Positions 1-8,468 of a stretch of DNA of 64,000 nucleotides are shown here, piece by piece. The notes below the pieces were generated by a model, which searched no databases, had not been told where the DNA came from, and saw only the letters and a program-made list of their open reading frames with translations. The first letter of the stretch is position 1, and every line of letters begins with the position of its first letter. Source of the stretch: Tardiphaga sp. 709 (GTDB lineage: Bacteria > Pseudomonadota > Alphaproteobacteria > Rhizobiales > Xanthobacteraceae); assembly GCF_032401055.1 (NCBI RefSeq), contig NZ_CP135529.1, positions 4,462,501 to 4,526,500 on the forward strand. The letters are read 5' to 3'. Made by a program: the position numbers and the translations under genes.

Positions 1-1
1 C

Positions 2-256
2 GCCATGGAAGAGAGTTGGGACGTCTGCACCGCCCATATGGAGCGCATCACCGTGACCATCGGCGGTGTCATCGCGGACGGTGCTGCCAAGGGTGAGTTT
101 CATGCCCCGGACGTCGAATTGGCAGCCATGTGCGCCTGCACCGCCATGATGCGGTTCTTTCACCCGCAGATGATCGCGCAATGTGCGACGAAACCTGGCC
201 CGACCCTGGACCAGATGATCGACTTCGTTCTTGCCGGGTTGGCCCCGCGGGGCTAG
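2..256 (+). CDS. TetR/AcrR-family regulator, C-terminal part (cut by window edge)
   Basis: An open frame enters from the left edge and stops at TAG 254-256. The visible 83-85 residues are helical, with a patterned run of hydrophobic and small residues (region around AAMCACTAMMRFFHP), as in the ligand-binding C-terminal domain of TetR/AcrR regulators. The DNA-binding helix-turn-helix would lie to the left and is not visible, so the assignment rests on the C-terminal pattern and on context only. It sits 36 bp upstream of a flavin reductase gene on the same strand and upstream of a beta-oxidation operon, which is a usual setting for a TetR-type fatty-acid regulator; that link is inference. Confidence 0.6.
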   Translation, partial: AMEESWDVCTAHMERITVTIGGVIADGAAKGEFHAPDVELAAMCACTAMMRFFHPQMIAQCATKPGPTLDQMIDFVLAGLAPRG

Positions 257-292
257 ACGATCTCTCTGACGTCAATTCAGGGGATCTTCCGC

Positions 293-916
293 GTGACCGC
301 ATTCGATCTGCATTCTTACGAGCCCGTCAACGGCCACAGCCTCAAGCACGATCCCTTCAATGCCATCATCGGTCCACGTCCGATCGGGTGGGTCTCCTCC
401 CGGGATGCCAATGGCCACGTTAATCTGGCGCCGTACAGCTTCTTCAACGCCTTCAACTACACGCCGCCGCTGATCGGCTTCTCCAGCATCGGGATCAAGG
501 ACTCCGCCCGTAACATGCAGGCGACGAAGGAATTCGTCTGGAATTTGGCCACCATGGATCTGGCCAAGCAGATGAACGCGACGGCCGCGAGTGTTGGCCC
601 GGAAGTGGATGAATTCGAGCTTGCCGGTCTGACGCCGGTGCCGAGCAAGCTTGTCAATGTGCCACGGGTTGGCGAAGCCCGCGTTGCTTTCGAGTGCAAG
701 GTAACCCAGATCATCGAGCTCAAGGGCGCCAACGGTGCCTCGGCCAACGCCTTCCTCACCATGGGTGAGGTCGTCGCCGTCCATATCGACAAGACCCTGA
801 TCGTGGATGGGGTGTACCAGACTGCATTGGCCGGCCCGATCCTGCGCGCCGGTCGCCGCGGCGATTACTTCCACATCAAGCAGGACGCCATGTTCGAGAT
901 GGCCCGCCCGGACTGA
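293..916 (+). CDS. Flavin reductase family protein (FMN-binding split barrel)
   Basis: This 207-residue protein matches the flavin reductase-like (DIM6/NTAB) family, which binds FMN and usually reduces flavin with NAD(P)H for a partner oxygenase. The family signature is visible near residues 25-60: IIGPRPIGWVSS, then NLAPYSFFNAFN and PPLIGFSS. The start is GTG at 293; the ATG alternatives inside would remove the conserved N-terminus, and a purine-rich AGGGGAT stretch lies just upstream. It follows the TetR fragment by 36 bp and is separated from the beta-oxidation operon by 235 bp carrying promoter-like signals. No partner monooxygenase is adjacent, so the physiological electron acceptor is unknown. 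Confidence 0.85.
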   Translation: MTAFDLHSYEPVNGHSLKHDPFNAIIGPRPIGWVSSRDANGHVNLAPYSFFNAFNYTPPLIGFSSIGIKDSARNMQATKEFVWNLATMDLAKQMNATAASVGPEVDEFELAGLTPVPSKLVNVPRVGEARVAFECKVTQIIELKGANGASANAFLTMGEVVAVHIDKTLIVDGVYQTALAGPILRAGRRGDYFHIKQDAMFEMARPD

Positions 917-981
917 GCCCGCTAGCAGTCCGGCGCATCGGTCGCGCGACCACAGGTCACGCGGCGGGAAATCGCCTTTCG

Positions 982-1006
982 GGAACCGTTGCGGTATCCT
1001 GTCGTT
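982..1006 (+). promoter_or_regulatory. EcfG-type (general stress response) promoter candidate
   Basis: GGAAC at 982-986 is followed after exactly 16 bases by CGTT at 1003-1006. This matches the GGAAC-N16/17-CGTT consensus of the alphaproteobacterial EcfG sigma factor, as I remember it. It lies about 145 bp upstream of the acyl-CoA dehydrogenase start, on the right strand. Only the motif is seen; use is inference. Confidence 0.5.
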
Positions 1007-1029
1007 AATGATGGCTCGATGCTGTCAAA

Positions 1030-1053
1030 TTTCGCTTGAATTTCAATGCGAAA
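1030..1053 (+). promoter_or_regulatory. Near-perfect palindrome, candidate operator of the beta-oxidation operon
   Basis: TTTCGCTTGAA (1030-1040) and TTCAATGCGAAA (1042-1053) form an inverted repeat of 11 pairs with a single-base bulge. It lies about 100 bp upstream of the ATG at 1152 and downstream of the EcfG-like motif, so a bound repressor could block transcription. The upstream TetR gene is a natural candidate binder, but nothing in the sequence proves it. Confidence 0.4.
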
Positions 1054-1151
1054 GCTAAGGTGACACCGACACCGTCCTGCTAAGAGCGTCTGCCTTTGGG
1101 CGCCCGTGGTCCGCCCGGACTGCCGGTTGCCTCGATCGAGAGGAAGCCTCC

Positions 1152-3428
1152 ATGAGCTCGTCCAGCTTGCGCCGCGATTATCTCACCAAGCCGATCTTCG
1201 GCTGGGCCAAGGGCGTGCTGCCGAAGATGTCGGACACCGAGCGCGAGGCGCTGGAAGCCGGCGACGTCTGGTGGGATGCGGACCTGTTCACCGGCAATCC
1301 GGACTGGGCCAAGCTGCTCGCCATCAAGCCGGCCACACTAACGGATGAAGAACAGGCCTTCATGACCGGGCCGGTGGATCGTCTCTGCGAGATGATCGAC
1401 GACTGGAAGATCAATTGGGAATTGCGCGATCTGCCGCCGGACGTCTGGGAGTTCATCAAGCGCGAAAAGTTCTTCGGCATGATCATTCCGAAGGAATTCG
1501 GAGGTCTCGGCTTCTCGCCTTATGCGCATTCGGAAGTGGTGCGCAAAATTTCGTCGCGTTCGGTGGTCGCCGCCGTCACGGTAATGGTGCCCAACTCCCT
1601 CGGCCCCGGCGAGCTGCTGATGAAATTCGGCACCGACGCGCAGCGCCAGCGCTGGCTGCCGCGCCTTGCCGACGGCCGTGACATTCCCTGTTTCGGCCTT
1701 ACCAGCCCGGAAGCGGGTTCGGACGCGGCGTCCATGATCGACAGCGGCATCATCTGCAAGGGCACGTTCGAAGGCCAGGAGGTTCTGGGCCTGCGTCTCA
1801 ACTGGCACAAGCGCTACATCACGCTCGGCCCGGTCGCGACGCTGATCGGTCTCGCCTTCAAGGCCTATGACCCCGATCACCTCGTGGGCTCACAGGACGA
1901 GCTTGGCATCACGGTTGCGCTAATCCCCCATGATCTTCCGGGCGTCGAGATCGGCCAGCGCCATCTACCGTCGATGCAGGTGTTCCAGAACGGCCCGAAC
2001 TGGGGCCGCGACGTTTTCATCCCGCTCGACTACATCATCGGCGGTCAGGAGCGGCTTGGTCAGGGTTGGAAGATGCTGATGTCAGCGCTCGCCGCCGGCC
2101 GTGGCATCTCATTGCCGTCGCTGTCTGCTGCCGGCGCCGCCTATGCCGCGCGCACCACTGGTGCCTATGCCCGCATCCGCGAACAGTTCAACATTTCGAT
2201 CAGCAAGTTCGAAGGCATCGAGGAGCCGCTGGCCCGTATCGCCGGCACCGCCTATCTGCTCGACGCTGCACGGCGACTGACCTCGGCGGCGCTCAATCTG
2301 GGCCATCATCCCGCGGTTATCTCCGGCATCATGAAGCTGCATGCCACCGAGCGTATGCGCGTCGCCATCGACGATGCCATGGACATCCATGGCGGCAAGG
2401 CGGTGATCGACGGGCCGCAGAATTATATGGGCAATCTCTATCGCGCGGTGCCGGTCGGCATCACGGTGGAAGGCGCCAACATCCTGACGCGCAATCTCAT
2501 CGTGTTCGGGCAGGGCGCCATCCGCGCGCATCCTTATCTGCTGCAGGAAATGAATGCGCTCGGCGATTCCGACAAGGCGAAGGGCCTCGATGCCTTCGAC
2601 GCCGCGTTCTGGAAACATATCGGCCACAGCGTCACCACGCTGTTCCGCGCCTGGGGCCGCTGCTGGACCGGTGGCGTATTCGCGCCTGCGCCGGATGCCG
2701 GCGATGCCACACAGTTCTATCGCCAGCTCTCGCGTTATTCCTCGGCCTTCGCATTGTGCGCCGACATGGCGTTGCTGACGCTGGGCGGAGCGTTGAAGCG
2801 CAAGGAAATGCTGTCGGCGCGGTTCGGCGATATTCTCTCCGAGCTTTATCTGCTCTCGGCTGCGCTGAAGCGCTGGGAGGACGAAGGCCGTCAGCAGGAG
2901 GACCTGCCGGCGCTTGAATGGTGTATGGCGTCCGGCTTCAAGACCATCGAGAACCGCTTTGCGGAGATTCTGGCCAACCTGCCGAACCGCTTTGTCGCCG
3001 GCATCCTCAAATTCATCGTGCAGCCATATGGTGCATCGGTGCTCGGTCCTTCGGATCGAGTGGTGCATCGCTGCGCGCAGATGATCCTGGAGCCATCGGC
3101 GACGCGCGATCGCCTGACGCCGGACCTGTCGCATGTGGATGATGACCGCGGTCTGGCGCGGCTGGAGAAAGCGTTCAAACTGGTGACATCGAGTGACGAT
3201 ATTGCCAAGCGCATCCGCACGGCAAAGCTGAAGAGCTGGAAGGACGCAGTGACACAGGGCGTGATTACCCAGGCGGAAGGCGAGAAGCTCGCCGCGGCGC
3301 AGGAAGCCGTCAAGCTGGTGATCGAGGTCGATCACTTCGCGCCGGAAGAGCTGTCGCCCGGCTATAAGAAGTCCGATAACGTGCACCAGTTCTTCCAGGA
3401 ACTTGGTGAGCAGCGGGCAGCAAGCTGA
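1152..3428 (+). CDS. Acyl-CoA dehydrogenase, large FadE-like form
   Basis: This 758-residue protein is an FAD-dependent acyl-CoA dehydrogenase of the large FadE type, which catalyses the first oxidation of fatty-acid beta-oxidation (acyl-CoA to trans-2-enoyl-CoA). The N-terminal and middle domains carry the flavin/substrate segment FGLTSPEAGSDAAS (near residues 182-195) and a C-terminal catalytic-domain helix with MDIHGGKAV. The last ~280 residues are the extra DUF1974-type region of FadE proteins. Length is close to E. coli FadE (about 814). ATG 1152 has the ribosome site AGGAAG close upstream. It is the first gene of a four-gene operon; its TGA overlaps the ATG of the thiolase gene by one base. 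An EcfG-like motif and a palindrome precede it. Confidence 0.92.
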   Translation: MSSSSLRRDYLTKPIFGWAKGVLPKMSDTEREALEAGDVWWDADLFTGNPDWAKLLAIKPATLTDEEQAFMTGPVDRLCEMIDDWKINWELRDLPPDVWEFIKREKFFGMIIPKEFGGLGFSPYAHSEVVRKISSRSVVAAVTVMVPNSLGPGELLMKFGTDAQRQRWLPRLADGRDIPCFGLTSPEAGSDAASMIDSGIICKGTFEGQEVLGLRLNWHKRYITLGPVATLIGLAFKAYDPDHLVGSQDELGITVALIPHDLPGVEIGQRHLPSMQVFQNGPNWGRDVFIPLDYIIGGQERLGQGWKMLMSALAAGRGISLPSLSAAGAAYAARTTGAYARIREQFNISISKFEGIEEPLARIAGTAYLLDAARRLTSAALNLGHHPAVISGIMKLHATERMRVAIDDAMDIHGGKAVIDGPQNYMGNLYRAVPVGITVEGANILTRNLIVFGQGAIRAHPYLLQEMNALGDSDKAKGLDAFDAAFWKHIGHSVTTLFRAWGRCWTGGVFAPAPDAGDATQFYRQLSRYSSAFALCADMALLTLGGALKRKEMLSARFGDILSELYLLSAALKRWEDEGRQQEDLPALEWCMASGFKTIENRFAEILANLPNRFVAGILKFIVQPYGASVLGPSDRVVHRCAQMILEPSATRDRLTPDLSHVDDDRGLARLEKAFKLVTSSDDIAKRIRTAKLKSWKDAVTQGVITQAEGEKLAAAQEAVKLVIEVDHFAPEELSPGYKKSDNVHQFFQELGEQRAAS

Positions 3429-4711
3429 TGGCAAGACCAGTCTATATCGTTGACGGCAGCCGCACGCCGTTCCTGAAAGCGCGCAGCGGTCCCGGCCCTT
3501 TCACTCCTGTCGATCTTGCCGTTCAATGTGGCCGCCCGCTGCTGGCGCGGCAGCCATTCGCACCCGATGCCTTCGATCAGGTTATCCTCGGCTGCGTCAA
3601 TGTCATCGCCGACGAGATGAACCCGGCGCGCGTCGCCGCGCTGCGGCTCGGCATGGGCGAGGCGATGGTGGCCTTCACCGTGCAGATCAATTGCGGCTCC
3701 GGCATGCAGTCGATCGACACCGGCTATCGCTATATCCGCGAAGGCAATGCCGATCTGATTTTGGCTGGCGGTGCCGAGGCGCTCAGCCACGCGCCGCTGG
3801 TCTGGCCGCAGAACGGCGTACGCTGGTTCGCCGGGCTTGCCATGGCCAAGGGCGTGCTCGGCAAGGTGGCGGCGATCGCCAAGGCCCGGCCGGCTTATTT
3901 CAAGCCGATCATCGGCCTCGAGCGTGGTCTCACCGACCCGATCACCGACCTCAATATGGGGCAGACTGCCGAGAAGGTCGGGCATCTGTTTGGCGTCACC
4001 CGCGCGCAGGCCGATGCCTATGCCGTCGAAAGCCACAAGCGCCTTGCGCATGCGCAGGAACAGGGCTGGCTGAAGGGCGAAGTCGAGACCGTCTTCGATC
4101 GCAAGGGCAATTTCTACGACCACGATGACGGCGTCCGCGCGGATTCGTCGGTCGACAAGCTCGCGACACTGAAGCCGGTATTCGAACGTCCGTGGGGGCA
4201 GGTCACCGCCGGCAATTCCTCGCAGATCACCGATGGCGCATCATGGACGATCCTTGCGTCCGAAGACGCGGTGGCGAAACATGGTCTCACGCCGAAGGCG
4301 GTGATCGTCGACAGCCAGTGGTCTGCGCTCGATCCGTCGATCATGGGGCTCGGTCCGGTGTTGTCGTCGAACGATCTGTTGAAGCGCAACAACATGACGA
4401 TTCAGGACATCGAGACCTGGGAGTTGAACGAAGCCTTCGCCACGCAGGTGCTCGGCTGTCTCGCCGCCTGGAAAGACGAAAAATTCTGCCACGAGGTGCT
4501 CGGCCTCGATGGCGCCGCCGGCGAGATCGATCGCACCAGGCTCAATGTCGATGGTGGTGCGATCAGCCTCGGCCATCCCGTCGGCACGTCCGGTAACCGC
4601 ATCGTGCTGCATCTCGTCAATGCAATGAAGCGGCTCGGCACCAAACGGGGAATCGCCACCGAATGTATCGGCGGCGGCCTCGGCGGCGCGATGTTGATCG
4701 AGACGGTGTGA
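3428..4711 (+). CDS. Acetyl-CoA acyltransferase (thiolase, FadI/FadA type)
   Basis: This 427-residue thiolase performs the last step of beta-oxidation, cleaving 3-ketoacyl-CoA with CoA. The acyl-accepting cysteine is C89 in QINCGSGMQS, the NEAF motif is in WELNEAFA, the active-site histidine is H383 in LGHPVGTSG, and the second cysteine is C413 in ECIGGGLGG; all are intact. Its ATG overlaps the stop of the acyl-CoA dehydrogenase (TGATG), so translation is probably coupled, and the FadJ-like gene starts 8 bases downstream. Length is slightly above the 390-400 residues of biosynthetic thiolases and fits the FadI branch. Confidence 0.93.
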   Translation: MARPVYIVDGSRTPFLKARSGPGPFTPVDLAVQCGRPLLARQPFAPDAFDQVILGCVNVIADEMNPARVAALRLGMGEAMVAFTVQINCGSGMQSIDTGYRYIREGNADLILAGGAEALSHAPLVWPQNGVRWFAGLAMAKGVLGKVAAIAKARPAYFKPIIGLERGLTDPITDLNMGQTAEKVGHLFGVTRAQADAYAVESHKRLAHAQEQGWLKGEVETVFDRKGNFYDHDDGVRADSSVDKLATLKPVFERPWGQVTAGNSSQITDGASWTILASEDAVAKHGLTPKAVIVDSQWSALDPSIMGLGPVLSSNDLLKRNNMTIQDIETWELNEAFATQVLGCLAAWKDEKFCHEVLGLDGAAGEIDRTRLNVDGGAISLGHPVGTSGNRIVLHLVNAMKRLGTKRGIATECIGGGLGGAMLIETV

Positions 4712-4718
4712 GGGCGTC

Positions 4719-6815
4719 ATGGACAGCAAGATCATGGACGTTCTTGGGGATCGCGTGCTCGAACTCGGGCCGGCTCCTGACACATCAGGCGCCTATCGCC
4801 ACTTCAAGCTGACGCGCGATGCCGATGGCATCGCGTGGCTGTTGTTTGATCGCGCCGATGCCAGCGCCAATACGCTGTCGGCTGTGGTGCTGGAAGAATT
4901 CGATCAGGTGCTGAACGCGCTGGAAGCCCAGCGCCCGACCGGCATCGTGGTTCGTTCGGCCAAGACGTCCGGCTTCATTGCCGGCGCCGACGTCAATGAA
5001 TTTCGCGGCGCCAGCGACCCATTGGAAGTGGAAACGCAGATCAGCCGCGCTCACGCGGTGATTGATCGTTTCGAGGCGCTGAAGATTCCGACGGTGGCCG
5101 TCATTCATGGTTTCTGCCTGGGCGGCGGTCTCGAAGTAGCACTGGCCTGCCAGATGCGCATCGCGATCGATGGTGCGCGGTTTGGTTTCCCGGAAGTCAT
5201 GCTCGGCCTGCATCCAGGTTTGGGCGGCACCGCGCGGTTCACGCATCTGGTCAATCCGATGCAGGCAATGCCGCTGATGCTGACCGGCAAGACCATCGAC
5301 GCACGCAAGGCCAAGTCGATCGGTCTTGTCGATGCGGTGACCGAGGAACGCCATGTCCGTAACGCCGTGCGCGATGCGGTGTTCGGCAAGCTCAAGCGCG
5401 CCAAGCCGAGTGCGCTGATCCCGATCATGAACTTCTCGCCGGTGCGCGGCATTCTCGCCTCGCGCATGGTGGCCGAGGCCGGCAAGGCGGCGCCGCGCGA
5501 ACATTATCCCGCGCCCTATGCGCTGATCGAGCTGTGGGAGAAACATGGCGGCGACCGCGCGGCGATGCTCAATGCCGAGAAGGCGTCCTTCGCCCGGCTA
5601 ATGGTGACGCCGACGGCGCAGAACCTGATCCGCGTCTTCTTCCTGCGCGAGCAGATGAAGAAGCTCGCCGGTGACGGCAACACCATCAAACATGTTCATG
5701 TCATCGGCGCCGGCGCCATGGGCGGCGACATCGCGGCCTGGTGTGCGCATCAGGACATCCGCGTCACGCTGGCCGACATGAAGCCCGAGCCGATCGCGGG
5801 CGCCATCAAGCGCGCCGCCGATCTCTACAGCAAGATCATCCGCAAGCGCACCGATCAGCGCGATACGCTGGATCGCCTGATCCCCGATATGGACGGCGAG
5901 GGCGTGCGCACCGCCGATCTCATCATCGAAGCCGTGTCGGAGAAGCTCGAGCTGAAGCAGAAGGTCTATGCCGGCATCGAGCCGCGCATGAAACCGAATG
6001 CGATCCTCGCCACCAACACGTCGAGCATTCCGCTGCAGGATCTGCGCAGCACGTTGGCGCGGCCGGAGCGGCTGCTGGGATTGCATTTCTTCAACCCGGT
6101 CTCGCGCCTGCAACTGGTCGAGGTCGTCAGCCATGACGGCGTAGATCAGGAGATGCTGAAGAAGGCCACGGCCTTTGTGGGCGCGATCGATCGCCTGCCG
6201 CTGCCGGTGAAGTCGTCGCCGGGCTTCCTCGTCAACCGCGCACTGACGCCTTACATGCTTGAGGCGATGATGCTGATGGAGGAGAAGGTCGACAAGGAAA
6301 CCATCGACGCTGCCGCCGAACAGTTCGGCATGCCGATGGGACCGATTGAACTGGCCGATCAGGTCGGTCTCGATATCTGCCTCGCCGTCGGCGACATGCT
6401 GCGCTCGAAGTTCGGCGACCTGCTGCCACCGACGCCGGCCTGGCTGCGCGAGAAGGTCAACAAGGGCGAGCTCGGCAAGAAGACCGGCAAGGGCTTCTAT
6501 ACGTGGCGCGACGGCAAGGCCGAGAAGAGCTCCAGCGCGGTCGCCACCGCGCGGCCGACCCAGGAGATGATCGATCGCCTGGTGCTGCCGATGTCCAATG
6601 TCTGCGTCGCCTGTCTGCGCGAAGGCATCGTCGACAACCCCGATGTGGTCGATGGCGCAATGATTTTCGGAACAGGTTACGCGCCATTCCGCGGCGGCCC
6701 GCTGAACTATGCGCGGACGCGTGGAACCGAGAATATCACTGCCACGCTGCGCACGCTGGCGGCCCGGTTCGGCGATCGCTTCGCGCCGGATGCCGGCTGG
6801 GAAACCTTTAAATGA
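4719..6815 (+). CDS. fadJ: Fatty-acid oxidation multifunctional protein: enoyl-CoA hydratase / 3-hydroxyacyl-CoA dehydrogenase
   Basis: A 698-residue fusion. Residues about 20-200 are a crotonase-fold enoyl-CoA hydratase (IVVRSAKTSGFIAGADV and GFCLGGGLEVALACQ oxyanion-hole segments, GLHPGLGGTARF). From about residue 327 a Rossmann domain begins with HVIGAGAMGGDIAAW, followed by the 3-hydroxyacyl-CoA dehydrogenase domains with LLGLHFFNPV and FLVNRAL. It thus performs hydration and the NAD-dependent oxidation between the acyl-CoA dehydrogenase and thiolase encoded just upstream. Together the three genes encode a full beta-oxidation spiral. The start ATG 4719 lies 8 bp after the thiolase stop. 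The thioesterase gene follows 27 bp downstream. FadB and FadJ types are hard to separate by eye; FadJ is preferred from the neighbouring FadI-like thiolase. Confidence 0.92.
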   Translation: MDSKIMDVLGDRVLELGPAPDTSGAYRHFKLTRDADGIAWLLFDRADASANTLSAVVLEEFDQVLNALEAQRPTGIVVRSAKTSGFIAGADVNEFRGASDPLEVETQISRAHAVIDRFEALKIPTVAVIHGFCLGGGLEVALACQMRIAIDGARFGFPEVMLGLHPGLGGTARFTHLVNPMQAMPLMLTGKTIDARKAKSIGLVDAVTEERHVRNAVRDAVFGKLKRAKPSALIPIMNFSPVRGILASRMVAEAGKAAPREHYPAPYALIELWEKHGGDRAAMLNAEKASFARLMVTPTAQNLIRVFFLREQMKKLAGDGNTIKHVHVIGAGAMGGDIAAWCAHQDIRVTLADMKPEPIAGAIKRAADLYSKIIRKRTDQRDTLDRLIPDMDGEGVRTADLIIEAVSEKLELKQKVYAGIEPRMKPNAILATNTSSIPLQDLRSTLARPERLLGLHFFNPVSRLQLVEVVSHDGVDQEMLKKATAFVGAIDRLPLPVKSSPGFLVNRALTPYMLEAMMLMEEKVDKETIDAAAEQFGMPMGPIELADQVGLDICLAVGDMLRSKFGDLLPPTPAWLREKVNKGELGKKTGKGFYTWRDGKAEKSSSAVATARPTQEMIDRLVLPMSNVCVACLREGIVDNPDVVDGAMIFGTGYAPFRGGPLNYARTRGTENITATLRTLAARFGDRFAPDAGWETFK

Positions 6816-6842
6816 TGACTCAATTTGCGGCAGGCTTTGCTC

Positions 6843-7274
6843 ATGACTGAATCAAAGACGCAGCCAGTGACGGGGCTGGATGCGGAACCGACCGGCGATC
6901 TCACCATCCGCACGGTCGCAATGCCGGCAGATACTAATGCCAATGGCGATATTTTTGGCGGCTGGCTGCTCAGCCAGATGGATCTCGGCGGCGGCATCTT
7001 TGCCGCCAAGGTGGCGAAGACGCGCACGGTCACGGTCGCCATCGAGGCGATGACTTTCCGCAAGGCCGTTCATGTCGGCGACGTCGTGTCCGTGCATGCG
7101 GAATTGGTGCGGATGGGCCGCACGTCACTCACCGTGCATATCGAGGCCTGGGTGCTTCGCCGCAACGAAAGCGCCCCGATCCTGGTCACCGATGGCAATT
7201 TCACCTTCGTGTCCATCGACGAGGCCGGCCGTCCGCAGCCGATTAAGCGCCCGGACGCGACGATCTCGACCTGA
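6843..7274 (+). CDS. Acyl-CoA thioesterase, hotdog fold (YciA/BACH-like)
   Basis: This 143-residue single hotdog-domain protein hydrolyses acyl-CoA. Family signs are the central helix segment DTNANGDIFGGWLLSQMD, then VTVAIEAMTFRKAVHVGDVV. I choose ATG 6843 because GGCAGG lies 8-13 bases upstream; a TTG at 6825 would also be in frame. It is the last gene of the beta-oxidation operon and could release CoA or remove poor substrates when acyl-CoA accumulates. Confidence 0.88.
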   Translation: MTESKTQPVTGLDAEPTGDLTIRTVAMPADTNANGDIFGGWLLSQMDLGGGIFAAKVAKTRTVTVAIEAMTFRKAVHVGDVVSVHAELVRMGRTSLTVHIEAWVLRRNESAPILVTDGNFTFVSIDEAGRPQPIKRPDATIST

Positions 7275-7293
7275 GCAATTCTAAACACCGGCG

Positions 7294-7318
7294 GGAACAA
7301 AATACCCCCTTCCAAGTT
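7294..7318 (+). promoter_or_regulatory. EcfG-like promoter candidate before a 64-residue gene
   Basis: GGAAC (7294-7298), 16 bases, then AGTT (7315-7318). This fits GGAAC-N16-cGTT with one mismatch at the least conserved position. The predicted start of transcription would be about 35-40 bp before ATG 7361. Confidence 0.45.
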
Positions 7319-7360
7319 GGTGGCCCGGAATATGCATCGCCTGTCGCGTAGGGGGCCGCC

Positions 7361-7555
7361 ATGTCAGACACTTACATCATCGAAGTCTCATCGCAGGCTG
7401 CCGGCATCGTGGTTCGCGATCCCGGTGGGTACAGGTTCTTCGCCGCGTCTCACCGTTTCAACCCCATGGAAGGCCAGCTGTTTCGCAATGCGCGCGAAGC
7501 TGAACGCGCTGCCTTTCAGTTCGCGCAGGGTATCCAAGCAGCTGTGACGCCCTAG
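7361..7555 (+). CDS. Small conserved-type hypothetical protein (64 residues)
   Basis: The 64-residue product starts with MSDTYIIEVSSQAAGIVV and is predicted to be a small soluble alpha/beta protein; I do not recognise a named domain. The frame is well supported: a purine-rich TAGGGGG ribosome site lies 5-10 bases before ATG 7361, and the codon usage is GC-rich at third positions like its neighbours. It stands alone between the beta-oxidation operon and glpR, with its own EcfG-like promoter motif, so a stress-induced small protein is a reasonable inference. Confidence 0.65.
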   Translation: MSDTYIIEVSSQAAGIVVRDPGGYRFFAASHRFNPMEGQLFRNAREAERAAFQFAQGIQAAVTP

Positions 7556-7670
7556 AGGGCGACTCTCTTACGACATCGCCGCGGCGAAGCGCATGGCGCC
7601 TGCGCCGGTGATGCGTTGACCATTGCCGCCAACACCCGCACCATGGAACCGTTCGATCCGAGGTGCTGTC

Positions 7671-8468
7671 GTGACTGCTGGACTGACCCATCGCCAATCC
7701 GAAATCCTGAATCACGCGCGCGCCTTTGGCCGCGTGATGGTCGACGACCTGGTGCGCCGCTTCGAGGTGTCCGCACAGACCATCCGCAAGGATCTCAACG
7801 ATCTCTGCGACCAGCGCCTGCTGACGCGCATCCACGGCGGCGCCATCGTCGCCTCCGGCGTGGAAAACCTCGCTTATGAAGCGCGACGCTTCGTGGCCGC
7901 CGAAGAGAAGAAGGCGATCGGCGTCGCCGCCGCCGCGCAGATTCCCAATGGCTCGTCGCTGTTCATCAATATCGGCACTACGACGGAAGAAGTCGCGAGT
8001 GCGCTGATCAATCACGAAAACCTGCTGGTCATTACCAACAATCTCAATGTGGCGATGATGCTCTATCGTCACCCGCATATCGAGGTGATTGTCGCCGGTG
8101 GCACCGTGCGCCGCTCCGATGGTGCGGTGATCGGCTCCACGGCGATCAAGCTGATCGGTCAGTTCAAGGTCGATTACGCCATCATCGGCGCCTCGGCGAT
8201 CGACGAGGAGGGCGCGCTGCTCGACTTCGATTATCGCGAGGTGCAAGCGGCGCAGGCGATCATCGCTAATGCCCGCAGCGTCATGCTGGTCTGCGATTCG
8301 ACCAAGCTCCGGCGCAGCGCGGCCGTGCGCATCGCCCATATCAGCCAGATCCAGACCTTCGTGACCGACGTCCCGCTGCCGCCCTCCTTGCAGGAGATCT
8401 GCCGGAGCCGGGGCGTGCAGGTGATCGCGGCTTTGCCGGGGTCGGCGGATGAGGCCGAGGAGGGGTAG
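7671..8468 (+). CDS. glpR: DeoR-family transcriptional regulator of glycerol metabolism
   Basis: 265 residues from GTG 7671, which has the ribosome site GAGGTG just upstream; an in-frame TTG at 7623 would add 16 residues without family support. The N-terminus has the DeoR winged helix (RQSEILNHAR, then VDDLVRRFEVSAQTIRKDL). The C-terminal sensor domain shows NIGTTTEEVA and VIGASAIDEEGALLDFDYREV, as in GlpR, which senses glycerol-3-phosphate. The gene lies directly upstream of and co-directional with glpD and the glycerol transporter, from which it is separated by 321 bp containing a strong palindrome. It is presumably the repressor of that operon. Confidence 0.9.
   Translation: MTAGLTHRQSEILNHARAFGRVMVDDLVRRFEVSAQTIRKDLNDLCDQRLLTRIHGGAIVASGVENLAYEARRFVAAEEKKAIGVAAAAQIPNGSSLFINIGTTTEEVASALINHENLLVITNNLNVAMMLYRHPHIEVIVAGGTVRRSDGAVIGSTAIKLIGQFKVDYAIIGASAIDEEGALLDFDYREVQAAQAIIANARSVMLVCDSTKLRRSAAVRIAHISQIQTFVTDVPLPPSLQEICRSRGVQVIAALPGSADEAEEG

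Noticed and set aside
2109-3434. 441-codon ORF antisense to the acyl-CoA dehydrogenase
   Set aside because: Its residue pattern is the Arg/His-rich shadow of a GC-rich gene; the plus-strand gene has full family motifs.
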